The position numbers and the translations under genes are program-made. 64,000 nucleotides of DNA from Oligoflexia bacterium (GTDB lineage Bacteria > Bdellovibrionota > Bdellovibrionia > JABDDW01), in the NCBI GenBank assembly GCA_016715815.1, contig JADJXN010000014.1:248001-312000 (forward strand). Reading direction: 5' to 3'. The notes under the pieces were generated by a model. The model had not been told where the DNA came from. It saw only the letters and a program-made list of their open reading frames with translations, and did no database searches. This document shows positions 52,892 to 63,100 of this stretch, one piece after another (position 1 is the first letter of the stretch; each line of letters opens with the position of its first letter).

Positions 52892-55174
52892 GAAGTTTTA
52901 TTTTTATATAGGCGTGCAAAGCTAAGTATAGCCATGGGAATAAGTGCTACTAAAATTAATGTTAGTGTTTGTTCAAATGTAAGTGGAGAGAGTTTAAATA
53001 ACTTTTTAGTAAATGAAAACTGATACAAACCCAACTGAATGATTATGGTAAAAATAATAATAAATAATAAGTAATTTTTAGGCCATCCTGATTTTACCAC
53101 TAATGCTCTAAAAATTTGGCAAAAGACAATAGAGCTAAAAGCAAGGCTTCTTGCCTGATCAATACCTGACTGAGGTAGGGTAAAATAAAATATAATTAGA
53201 GCAATTGCTGCCTCTAAAAGTCCGATTGAAATTATGTTTAACCATTGTCTTTTTCCTAAAATATGTGCAGAGGCTGCTCTTGGTGGATACATCATTACTT
53301 TATTAGAGGGAGCACCCGTTACTAGTGCCAGTGCGGGAAGTGAGTCGGTTACTAAATTAATCCAAAGTAAATGAATAGCTAAAAATGGTGAAGGCAAACC
53401 AGCAATAGCGGCGCCTAAAACTGTCAGAAGCTCCCCCAAATTTCCAGTGAGTAAGTAGACAATAGCTTTTTGTATATTTCTATAAACTCCACGTCCCTGG
53501 CGTACAGCATTAATAATTGTAGCATAATTATCATCTGCTAAAATAAAATCTGCTGATTGTTTTGTTACCTCAGTGCCAGATTTACCCATGGCTATTCCAA
53601 TATGGGCTTCCTGCAGTGCTGGGGCATCATTAACACCATCACCTGTCATAGCGACAATTTCGCCTTGAGCTTTTAGCTCTCTAACTAGCTTAAGCTTATC
53701 TTCTGGGGTAGCTCTGGCATAAATTTTTGTATCTAAACCAATTTCATTGGCAATAGCTTGAGCAGTAACGGGGTGGTCACCGGTTATCATAATTGTTTTT
53801 ATACCTGCTATTTTTGCATCTTTAATAGCCTGAATAACTTCTTTTCTTGGCGGGTCTGAGATTCCGATTAAACCCATGAAATTTAAATTTTTTACTTCAC
53901 TGCCTTGAGCTGTAGCTACGGCAAGAATTCTTAACCCTTTAGAGGACATTAGCTCATTTACTTTTAATATTTCACTTGTTTGTACGTTGGTACAAAGTGG
54001 AAGAATACTTTCTAAAGCGCCTTTAACATAGTTTATATTATCAGCTCTAAAAATAGACATTCTTTTTAAATTGGTATCAAAGGGTTCAGTGAGTTGTCTG
54101 GGGTTTTGCGCTTCAATATTACTAAGTGTAATGCCCATTTGATATGCCTTTTCTAAAATGGCAAGCTCTGTTGGGTCCCCTAATTGGCTATCTAAATCTG
54201 AATCGCAGCAACTGGCAGCAAAGAAGCAATTGATATTCATCTTTTGTCCAAAGCTGACGTACTTGCATGAGCCCTGTTGTAAGTGTGCCAGTTTTATCTG
54301 TGCAAATGGTGGTCACACTTCCTAGAGTTTCCACACTTGGGAGCTTTCTAATAAGTGCATTTTGTTTTGCTAAACGCTGAACCCCTATGGCAAGTGCTAC
54401 TGTAACAATAGCAGGTAGTCCCTCGGGTACTGCTGCTACCCCTAAAGAAATAGAAAATACAAATAATTCTACCAAGGGTCTTGATTGTAAATAACCAATA
54501 AATGCAACAGCACCAACTATAGCAACACATAGAAAAAGCAATATTTTACTCACCCGGTTTAATTGTATAATAAGTGGTGTAGTTGTGGTTTGAGCTGTTG
54601 TTATCATATGAGCAATTTTACCAAGCTCTGTTTGCATGCCAGTAGCAGTGACTTCAACAGCGGCTGTACCTGCTGTTACAATTGTGCCCATAAAAACATT
54701 ATCTGTTTTATCTACGGGAAAACTTTCTCCGGTTAAGATGGCTTCATTTACTTGTAGCCTTGAAAAACTTTTTATTTTGCCATCAGCTGCAATAATTTCA
54801 CCTTGCTCTAATAAAAGCAGGTCTTCTGGTACAACATGTGTTGCAGGAATCATTATTTTTTTACCATCACGTATGACTCTTGCCTGGGGGGCTGTAATTT
54901 TTTGCAGAGCCTCAATGGCATTTTCTGCTCTGTACTCTTGTGCAAATCCAATAAAGGCGTTTAAGAAAAGGATGGCTAAAATAGCGTAGGCCTCTATGGT
55001 TTCGCCTAAAAAGACGGAGAGCAAGCAGGCGAAAATTAAAATTAAAACAAGTGGGCTTTTAAACTGTTCAAAAAAAAGTATAATAGGGGGACGAGATTTT
55101 TGCTGTTTGATTTCGTTAAAGCCAAAGCGCTTTAAATTTTTGTGTACTTGATTTAATGTGAGGCCGTTATACAT
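52885..55174 (-). CDS. Ca2+-type P-type ATPase (frameshifted)
   Basis: Frames 54188-55174 and 52885-54240 form one P2A-type cation ATPase of ~760 residues. The first part has the actuator motif LTGESFPVDK, the membrane motif VPEGLPAIV and the phosphorylated Asp in CTDKTGTLTTG. The second continues with GDPTELAILEKA, MITGDHPVTAQA, MTGDGVNDAPALQEAHIG and the C-terminal membrane helices. VPEGLP points to SERCA-like calcium export. The frame breaks near 54220-54222; dropping one base in CTTTGC restores QLLLAASCCDSDL. Either an indel error or a recent mutation. Confidence 0.85.
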
Positions 55175-55329
55175 TTCTTAACTTTAGTTATATAATGAAG
55201 TAAGTAAACTATTGTGACAAAAAATGCTATTTTAAACGGGAGAACTTTTAAGAAAATCACTTATAGGCTATTATAACGGTATTTGGTTACCCATTATTTA
55301 TGCTCAATTTTTGCATTTAAAAGCAGGAT

Positions 55330-55866
55330 ATGATTATAAGGCAAATAGCATTTTACCTAACTTTTTTAACTTCTTTACAAACTTTAGCAGCAAGCTATGG
55401 CTCGGGTCCTTTAGTGGGAAGAATCATATTTGATAATTACAAAGAAAAAAATAAGGTTTATGTGTCTGTCAGTAGCGACTTTGAAACAATAGGTGTTGGT
55501 TGCCGCTCAATGCTTGATATAATTAACAAAAATATCATAGATGCGTCTAAAAAACTTAACATTCAGGCAGATGATATCTACGTTTATCTTGATGAATATA
55601 AAGATTCTAATAGCTATTATTCTGAAGTCAGATTTAGATGTGGGTTTTATGTTGGTTCAAAAAATAAAAATATAAGATTTAATATTGTAAAACTTAGTGA
55701 GTTTAGTAAAGATTGGCAGAGTTGCCTGGCACATACAAGGCAAGGTGTTGAAAATAACCCCTATGCCATTACTGGGGTGTCAAGTACCACTTGTTTTTGG
55801 GGTTGTACATGTAGCCCTAAGATATTAGAGATACATGTTTTTTCTTCGAAAGAAACAAAGCATTAA
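55330..55866 (+). CDS. Secreted Cys-containing protein upstream of the glutaminase-like gene
   Basis: 178 residues with a signal peptide (ending LQTLAAS) and a mature part with several Cys, including a C-terminal CFWGCTCSPK cluster. I recognise no family. Only four bases separate its stop from the start of the protein-glutaminase-like gene, so the two are surely co-transcribed. It might be an inhibitor, a chaperone or a co-secreted partner. Confidence 0.6.
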   Translation: MIIRQIAFYLTFLTSLQTLAASYGSGPLVGRIIFDNYKEKNKVYVSVSSDFETIGVGCRSMLDIINKNIIDASKKLNIQADDIYVYLDEYKDSNSYYSEVRFRCGFYVGSKNKNIRFNIVKLSEFSKDWQSCLAHTRQGVENNPYAITGVSSTTCFWGCTCSPKILEIHVFSSKETKH

Positions 55867-55870
55867 GTCT

Positions 55871-56749
55871 ATGAAAAGTATTTTAACAACCATAGCGCTT
55901 TTGGTGTGTGTTAGCAGTACTTGCAAAGCCTCTACATCTAGTAACTATCAAGAGTGGACGTTGGCGACGACATCATTTGATTTTTCTACTTGCCAAGAAA
56001 TCTATTCACAATATGCCAAGACATATAGTAGTGCTTATTCAAATCAAGAGATAATAAATGCTGCTGATGGATGCCGCTTGCAATCAGCTATGGCATTTAT
56101 GCAAAGGTTTATTCAGTTTGGAGATCAGTCAAAAATTTCTTCAAAAGGGCTCATTAATAATATTTCTATTTTAAATCAAGAGGGTCTTCAAAGAATTTAC
56201 GATGAACTTTTAAAAAATCCCTATTTTCCTTATGAAGTACTTGAAACTCAAAGTTGCTTTTATAGAGCAAAATACATTGCTTTTTATTTACAAAATAGAG
56301 GAATCCAAGTTGGTGAGGTTACTGTTAATGGTGACTTTTTAGTTTCTTCCCGGTTATATCCAAATAATAAAATTCATTGGGATACACACACTGCTGTATT
56401 TTTGTATAATTCAGAAAATGAAAAAATTGTAATTGACCCTTCTTTAACCTCAACTCCTATTGCTGTTAAAGATTGGACATATCTTTTGACTCAACAAAGC
56501 ACAAATAAAAAATTTAAACAGAAATTTAGCCAGTCCTACTTCATAAAAACACTTTATTCTAAAAAACAGAATGTTGACAGTGGGTCTCTTAAGCAACTAG
56601 CGGGCATTATGACGCTGGACACTTACCACTTGTTAAACCACTCAAGACCTGTGCCAGAGCGTATTACTCCAGAACTTCTTTCGTCTCTTATTGAATTTAC
56701 TGAATTTTATTACAGGAAAAAGCCTGCATTAACAGGAGACCCTAACTAG
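55871..56749 (+). CDS. Protein-glutaminase-like secreted protein
   Basis: 292 residues from the ATG at 55871 (the frame is open from 55835), with a signal peptide ending TCKAS. Residues 127-191 match the protein-glutamine deamidase pattern: Cys129 in QSCFYRAKYIAFYL, His173 in HWDTHTAVFLYN and Asp189 in IVIDPSL, the order and spacing of the Cys-His-Asp triad. Such enzymes deamidate Gln side chains of proteins and include secreted effectors. Residues ~20-125 may be a propeptide or binding domain. Assignment is by motif reading only. Confidence 0.62.
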   Translation: MKSILTTIALLVCVSSTCKASTSSNYQEWTLATTSFDFSTCQEIYSQYAKTYSSAYSNQEIINAADGCRLQSAMAFMQRFIQFGDQSKISSKGLINNISILNQEGLQRIYDELLKNPYFPYEVLETQSCFYRAKYIAFYLQNRGIQVGEVTVNGDFLVSSRLYPNNKIHWDTHTAVFLYNSENEKIVIDPSLTSTPIAVKDWTYLLTQQSTNKKFKQKFSQSYFIKTLYSKKQNVDSGSLKQLAGIMTLDTYHLLNHSRPVPERITPELLSSLIEFTEFYYRKKPALTGDPN

Positions 56750-56853
56750 TAAGTTGAGTCATTTTGTCTTAATCTACAAAGTATTTCTGTTTAGATTGCA
56801 TGCATAAATAAAAAGCTTGTCAAAATTAAAGTTCAAGGACAACATTTTAACTT

Positions 56854-57357
56854 ATGCATCTTATAAAGCAGGTTTTACCTCTAATTCTTTTATTTTTATC
56901 TTTTAAAGTATTAGCCAGTGTTGAGGCGGGCTTTGGTGTAACCAGTGCCACAAGTGGGCGCTTAGTACCTGCAGTTTCGGCAGCAGTAACGTGGTCAGAT
57001 AAATGGGCTCTAACTGGTTTTTCAACAGGGGTAAGTACAAATGCATACTACCAATCAACTTATGGCCTTAGTTTTTTTAGAACATGGAAAGCAGGAGAGA
57101 TAATTGGTATTGATGTGCAAAGTGGTTTTGGGCTTGGTACTTTTTTTTCAAAACGAGAGTTTAAGAATCTATCAAGTGGTAGTGCGGCTGAGCAAAAAAC
57201 AGATTTCGGTGTAGGGCCAGCTTTAAGAATGAATTTAAGTTTTTTTAAAAACTTTTATCTTAATATGGAAGCTACTTATGGTTTAAGGGAGCTTGGAGCA
57301 CACTTTACATTTAATTTTCAAGATATGGTATCTGCATCACTGGGGTTTAGATTATGA
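56854..57357 (+). CDS. Outer-membrane beta-barrel-like protein
   Basis: 167 residues. A signal peptide (ending KVLAS) leads into amphipathic beta strands (VEAGFGVTSATSGRLVPAVS, GFSTGVSTNAYYQSTYGLSF) and ends with SASLGFRL, a C-terminal aromatic/hydrophobic strand that fits Bam recognition. It is small, comparable to eight-stranded barrels. Its stop overlaps the next gene's ATG (ATGA). Confidence 0.7.
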   Translation: MHLIKQVLPLILLFLSFKVLASVEAGFGVTSATSGRLVPAVSAAVTWSDKWALTGFSTGVSTNAYYQSTYGLSFFRTWKAGEIIGIDVQSGFGLGTFFSKREFKNLSSGSAAEQKTDFGVGPALRMNLSFFKNFYLNMEATYGLRELGAHFTFNFQDMVSASLGFRL

Positions 57358-57734
57358 AGAGATTATTTTTAATTCTTATAATTATATCTAGCCCTATTTT
57401 CTCTTTTGCAAATGATTATCATTTATTTGTGGGGCCATCTAATAATTTTGCAGACCCTATTGGGATTATAAGATTAGGAATAAATGACTGGGAGTTAGGC
57501 CGGCTAAAAACAGGAGTTTATGGGTTTGCTAAAATGTTTTATTTTGATTCTAAAACTTATTACACAGAGTTTGGTCTTGGTTATAGTGGCAAAGAAGGAT
57601 ATTTATTTTCAGCAATTGGGGCGGAGTGGAGATTTTTTAGTTTCTTGGGTTTAAGAGGGGAGTTATATGCAGTGGCGGGAACTTTGGGTTACTTTCAAGG
57701 GTTAGCTACAGTTGGGTTGGCAGCTCATTTTTAA
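57354..57734 (+). CDS. Small barrel-like envelope protein
   Basis: 126 residues with a signal peptide (ending IFSFAN) and strand-rich sequence (YYTEFGLGYSGKEGYLFSAI), ending in TVGLAAHF with a C-terminal Phe as in outer-membrane barrels. It overlaps its neighbour upstream by four bases and is probably made with it; the two may be related or form one envelope complex. Confidence 0.6.
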   Translation: MKRLFLILIIISSPIFSFANDYHLFVGPSNNFADPIGIIRLGINDWELGRLKTGVYGFAKMFYFDSKTYYTEFGLGYSGKEGYLFSAIGAEWRFFSFLGLRGELYAVAGTLGYFQGLATVGLAAHF

Positions 57735-57744
57735 GGAAAAAACA

Positions 57745-58407
57745 ATGAATAAAATACGTTTATTACTAATGTTTAGCTTTTTATTTTTACTAACAACAGG
57801 GTTTCAAATTTTTACTAACAGAGATTTTTGGAATATTAATAATTCATCTGCAGCTTCTAGAAAACTTTTTATTCGCTACTCAGGTGGGACTGAACAATAT
57901 AATAATAACTTGCCTGCTTCTGATGTTTTGGCAGCATCTGGAGCGACGGTTACACTTGATGCCATTATAAACTCTGTACTTAATGATTATAACGCCATTG
58001 GCTCCTCCTACGTGCAGCTTGTATTAACCTCAGATTCTGATTTTGCAGCAAATTCTACTGATAGAATTATTGATATTGTTTTTGATAAAACCAATGGAAC
58101 ACAAGTTGGCCAGGCTGAGCCAAGTTTTAGAGGTTATAGAATAATTGGGTGTCGTGTGGTATTAAACGCTTCTCTTAAAAGCACTGCTAAGCAATTAGTG
58201 GGGGTTATGACTCATGAGATGGGGCATTGCTTGGGTCTTGACCACCCTCAAGACACGGTTAATGCTATTATGTCTTATTTTAGAGATGAAAATGCTATAC
58301 GCCTTAACACCGATGATAAAATGGGCATCACTTATTTGTATCCACTAAATTCTTCTTATAGTAATGAGGTTGCTACTTTTGGTTTTTCTTGTGCAAGACG
58401 AGAGTAA
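57745..58407 (+). CDS. Secreted matrixin-type metalloprotease
   Basis: 220 residues from the ATG at 57745, which has AAGGA upstream (the frame opens at 57712 inside the previous gene). After a signal segment (LLLMFSFLFLLTTGF) the chain holds the metzincin zinc motif MTHEMGHCLGLDHP and the Met-turn NAIMSYF, as in matrixins. It should be an exported endopeptidase. It follows two barrel genes and a glutaminase-like gene on the same strand, making a run of secreted proteins. Confidence 0.82.
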   Translation: MNKIRLLLMFSFLFLLTTGFQIFTNRDFWNINNSSAASRKLFIRYSGGTEQYNNNLPASDVLAASGATVTLDAIINSVLNDYNAIGSSYVQLVLTSDSDFAANSTDRIIDIVFDKTNGTQVGQAEPSFRGYRIIGCRVVLNASLKSTAKQLVGVMTHEMGHCLGLDHPQDTVNAIMSYFRDENAIRLNTDDKMGITYLYPLNSSYSNEVATFGFSCARRE

Positions 58408-58414
58408 AATAAAT

Positions 58415-58859
58415 TTATTTCCAATAACTTAAAACCAAAGAAATAATAAGCAAATTTACAAAATTATGAGCTGAGTTTATAAAAAATAATTTCCAGGGAC
58501 GGTTTTCCCAAGAAACTCTACCCAGTTGTGGGAACATAAAAACCAATCCAAGTAAAAACGGCTGCACAAACGCGTATTGGAAGTTTGAGGCATCAGTACC
58601 TACACCCCAAACTGTGGGGCGCCAAACGTTAATAGTATAAGCTAAAACATAGACGGTAAAAATAGTTCCGACAAATTGAAGAAAAACGCACGCTCATTGC
58701 TCTGGCAGCTGGCTTATTTTCAGGCCCAAATTTTATTCCCATGCACTCTGCCCACTGCTTGCCAAAAAGGGGGCCAAACCACAGGGCACCTAAAATATAA
58801 GAAAGAATTATTGCGAGAGCGATAGCGGGCCAATTTAAAATAATATTTGGTTGTGTCAT
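58415..58859 (-). CDS. DUF1761-like membrane protein (frameshifted)
   Basis: The frame 58629-58859 begins MTQPNIILNWPAIALAIILS and has WFGPLFGKQWAECMG, as in DUF1761 proteins. It breaks at the A5 run 58682-58686 (plus strand). Dropping one base lets the protein continue as FLQFVGTIFTVYVLAYTINV to a stop at 58415, giving ~147 residues with four membrane helices. Function unknown. Confidence 0.65.
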
Positions 58860-58980
58860 GTATAAAAGCTTAGGTAATTACCTTTTTAAGTTCAAGGTAA
58901 AATCTATGCTAAATGACTAATTTAGTATCATAATTTTACAACATTTTGTTTCACTTATAAAAATCATTACTTTTGTCGAG

Positions 58981-59975
58981 CTAATTTGTAAATTCCTGAA
59001 AAAACTTTTGATACTCAGCTTTTGCCCTTGGCAAATCTCGTGTGCCCTTCCACTCATTAAAAGATTGCCAAATAAACGGGATGACTACTTTGAATAAAGG
59101 CTCGCTAGCAACAAATTTTTTATAATCACTAAGTTGACTAAGCACCCCGTCTTCATCGTGAAGGGTAAAAGTAGAATCACGCATTGGGTGCCCACTTGGA
59201 GGAACAGCCATGAGCCATCTTTTTTTACCATCTAGGTTTGTAGCTTTAGTCATTAGATCTTTAATAATGTCATAGCCCTGGGGAATAGACTTTTTTCCAC
59301 ACCAAAGAAAACTATCATAGCAATCCATACCAAACCAATCATGGGATGGGGGAAGAACAATTTTTTTAAGCAAAGCAGGGTCATAAAGAGCTTTTGTAGC
59401 AAAAATAACAGCAATTGGAATTTGGGGGAATTTTGATTTCATAAAACTTCCCATGGTTTCAAGCTGTGTATTCATTTCCTCAATGCTTACCTGCGGGGTG
59501 TGTTCTAAACCGTTCATGTAAGGCTCATCTTGGCTATAAAATGCTATAATGATATCTTGGTATTTTTTAACAGCAGGCTCAATTTGCTGCTCAAAAAGTG
59601 TTTTGTAATTAGAGCGAAGTTTAAAATGCTCATCTAAAAATACCCAACTAGCTGAAACCATGGCCTTAAGGCCTTTGGATTTAGCTTCTTCAAGTCTTAC
59701 CTCTAAATTGCCTGAATGAATAAATACAAAATTAGCAAATTTGGCATTTCTGAAATGTAATTACCAGTGCCTACACCTTCCATGGCCCCTGCATAGTAAC
59801 CAAAATATTTATTTTCTGGGGGTGTGGGGGGTGTTGGCGAGGGGCTTGGTTGGGGGGTGTTGGTGCCGCTATTACTATTGGGAGGATTTATTCTTAAAGT
59901 GGGGAAATTAGTTTCCACACAGGCCAATAAGCTAAAAAATATTATTAAAGCAAATCCTACTTTAATTGTTTTCAT
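58981..59975 (-). CDS. TIM-barrel-like lipoprotein (frameshifted)
   Basis: Frames 59703-59975 and 58981-59661 form one protein. A canonical lipobox (FFSLLAC), a Pro/Ser/Thr linker (TPQPSPSPTPPTPPENK), then YFGYYAGAMEGVG and, after the break, AKFANFVFIHSGNLEVRLEE and a barrel with IIAFYSQDEPYMNG and HDWFGMDCYDSF. The strands ending in Asp/Glu fit a glycoside hydrolase-like TIM barrel, but no family is assigned. The break is near 59745, where one base appears to be missing after the codon ATG in GAAATGCC. Confidence 0.6.
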
Positions 59976-60099
59976 TGTTCCCTATAAGCTTTGTTCTAAT
60001 ATCGGAGTTCTGGTGCGCGGTCCTAAGCTGGTCGAACACCTAAGCCGCAGTATTTTAACCTTGACCTCAGCGGTTAAGCTAACGGCTACAAGTCTTAAA

Positions 60100-60170
60100 A
60101 CACGATCAATAGTTACTTTCTGAAGGCTTCCAGAAAGAATTCCTGTAACATGCAAAGTCAAAAGGAGCAA
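60100..60170. other. Composition breakpoint, probable chimeric junction
   Basis: Left of this point the DNA is AT-rich with host-like genes; right of it the sequence is strongly GC-rich with different codon use. On the reverse strand the foreign frame reads TSSFSLTNDGFAPFDFA and then runs into unrelated sequence and a stop near 60120, so the breakpoint is probably between 60120 and 60155. No insertion-element end, tRNA or direct repeat is visible. Confidence 0.65.
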
Positions 60171-63100
60171 AGCCGTCGTTGGTCAGGCTGAAGCTGCTGG
60201 TGGCCGTGTCGCCTATGTTAACAACCTCATGCAGTGCGGTCGGGCCATAGCTGATTTCCGGCTGGCTGGCGATGAGAGCAAAGTTAGTGGTAGTGGTGGC
60301 GTTGGCAACGGCGTTACCATTGCACTTTCGGTCACATAACCATCACGGCCCACCTGAATGGTGTATTCACCCGGCTGCACCGTCAGATTGTAGGCATCTT
60401 TGTTTTGCCCCGTATTCAAAGCCATTCGGGCCAGTTACATGAATGTCGGCAGACAAGGGGCTGTTGGTCGCCGCAGCGGTAATCGCCCCATCCAGCACCG
60501 CGCACTCGTACAGCCCAACGCCAGGCTAACGGGCAGATTGGCCGGTTCATTGATGAAGTTCCCGTCGAAGATCATCTCCGAAGCGTAATCACCCGTTTGC
60601 ACCACAGCGCAAGTCGAAGACGGGATCAAACGTCACCTGCATACCCGGCGGCACATCCATGCGATAGGTGGGAAAGCGGACCCATTCCGCCGCGCGTCGG
60701 AAGCAATCGCCAGGCCGCCCATATCGCTGAACCCCATATCGGCACTTCCGTGGCGGCGCCGGTGGCACTGACCAGATAGAGCTTCTGAACAAACGGGAAG
60801 CCCAACACATCGGTAGCGGCATAATACAGTTGGTTGGTGGCCCGAATCCCATGCCAGCCCTTGTGAGAAGGTGTTGGCGTCGAAGCCCAGGCTGCCAACG
60901 ACAGTTGCCGCGCCAGTAGTCGGATCAATGGTGACCAGCGTATCGTTGTCAACGTCAATGGTATAGAGATTGCCCGCATCATCGGCCCGTCAGCGAATCC
61001 AGACAGCCTGTACCCGTAACCCGGAGCGATGTAGGTGGTGGCGGCGTTGGTGACATCAACGGTGTACAGACTATAGCCCAGGTAGCATTCGTAGGCGTGC
61101 AGAATGTACATTTGGTCGGTGATTGGGTCATAAGCCATGCCAGGGTAGCTGCTTAGGTGGAGATCATGGGCAGCGCGCCAATGATCTCTTTGTCACCGGT
61201 GGGCACAGACAGTGCGATGAGCTTACTTTCTTCAAAGCTGTAGAGTCGGGAGTAATCGCTGCCCCAGAAGTCACCGCCACGCAGCGAGCCACGATCGGCA
61301 ATGAGACTGCCACTGGATTCGATGAGCGGGGTGTTCAGGTTGAACCAGGCCAGCGCGCCGCCAATGCCTTTATTGCACGCCGTAAGCCAGAATGTCTACG
61401 GGGGCCAGCGTGCCTTCGCCCGGATCGGTAATGGCGGCCATGGCGGCATTGCGTACCGCTACTGGCACGTCGAAGTTGTCCATTCGCACGGCAAAGGTCA
61501 TGGTGGTGGTGCCGGTGTTGGAGACGGTGACGGTTTCGGTAATCTGGTCGCCGATTTCGCCGCGACCGCTATGCTGGCCGGGCTGTATTCCAGGAAGCTG
61601 GCGGCGGTGAGGATGATGTCGTTGGTGATGGTGGTTCCGTTTACGGCCGTTACCCGCACCTTCACCTCAGATAACCAGCCGCCGCCGCCGTAATGGTGTA
61701 ATTGCCGGCGGGCACAGTAACCGCATAGCTTTCACGCCGTTGAGATGAATGTCCATGCCCTGTGTCGCCGCTAATGTGCAGGTTGGCGGTAACGGCATCG
61801 GGTAGACCACGCATCCAACACATCCCCAGCCAACGCCACAATCGGCGCAGTAACGTGTAGGGTGATGGGCTGGGGAGGCCAGCGCATTGACATACGTGCC
61901 GCTGAAGGCCAGCCCGCCAGCGTAATCACCCAGGGCATACAGGCCGGTGGTGTCAAGCGCCACAGCCACGTCTACACTGCTGTTGGCGGGAATGGCGACC
62001 TGATCGGGAACAGCCGTTGCCCAGGGCAATGGCGCCGAGGCAAAAGCAATCCACGTAGGCGCTAATAGCCCGTTGTTGCCAGCGAGACCGAGCCAAACTG
62101 TTCCACAAAGGTCGTTTCACCCGTTTGCAATCAACGGTATACAGGCTGCTGTTGTCCGCGTAGCTAAACACCGTCACATACATTTGCCTGGTCACGGGCC
62201 CCAATCCATCCCGCTGTTGAACTCTGAGAAAGGCGTCGTTCCACCGGAGGTGATATAAGTAACAACCAGCGTGTCCAGATCAGCCGTCGCCAGGTCCTGG
62301 CTCCATCTATCGTGGACATACAACGTACCGGTGTCATCAAAAGCTAGCGAGTCCACTTCCATCTGATTCGGCGAAAGCAGAGCGCCCAGCAAGGTGGTTT
62401 GCGCCGTATTCACATCAATGATGTGCAGGCTCTTGCCGCCCGGCCAAAGAAGTCGGCATAACTGCTAATCACATACATCTGGTTGGTGACAGGATCATAC
62501 CCCATGGCGCTGTACTGTTCCCAGCCTGGCGGGGGGCAATGTGCTCCACAGTGGTTATTGCGCCGGTGATGGTGTCAATCTTCACCAATTGATCATTGGT
62601 GTTGTCGAAGTCACCCAGATCGGCCAGGGCATAGACCACGGAGAAATCATCGCCAAAGAAGTCACCGCCATGGAGCCGCCCAACGGGAAGCTGCCCATCA
62701 AGGTCAGGTCGGTGGGATCGTTGTTGCTAAAGTGGAAGATGGTTGGCTGCGGCTCATCGCTGGCGTAAATGCCATAGACGCGATCCAGCAGGGTGGTGTA
62801 GGGGGTTAGCGCCACCTCTACATCCAGCGGCCCCGAGGCACTGAGGGTGACGGTATGGGTCACCACATCGCCTAACTCGACCTTGTCTTCAACGGCGGTC
62901 AGGGCGTAGCTGAGCGTGCTTCGCTTTGCAAGGCCACATCCAGCGTGGTGAAACTGCTTTCGTTGATCACAACACCGGTGAAGGTCTGGCTTTGGTAGTT
63001 GGTGGCGGCAACGGTAACCGTGTAGGCGCCGGTACGCAAATCGCCGGTGTAGCCGCCGTTGACGTCTGTGCGGAAGGTGGTGGTGAAGCTGCCGTTATCG

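Noticed and set aside
59982..60170. Reverse frame of 62 residues across the junction
   Set aside because: It spans the composition break and matches neither side as a domain, so it is probably a chance frame.
61123..61693. Forward-strand open frames in the GC-rich tail
   Set aside because: GC-rich DNA gives long chance frames; recognisable domains are only on the reverse strand and collinear.
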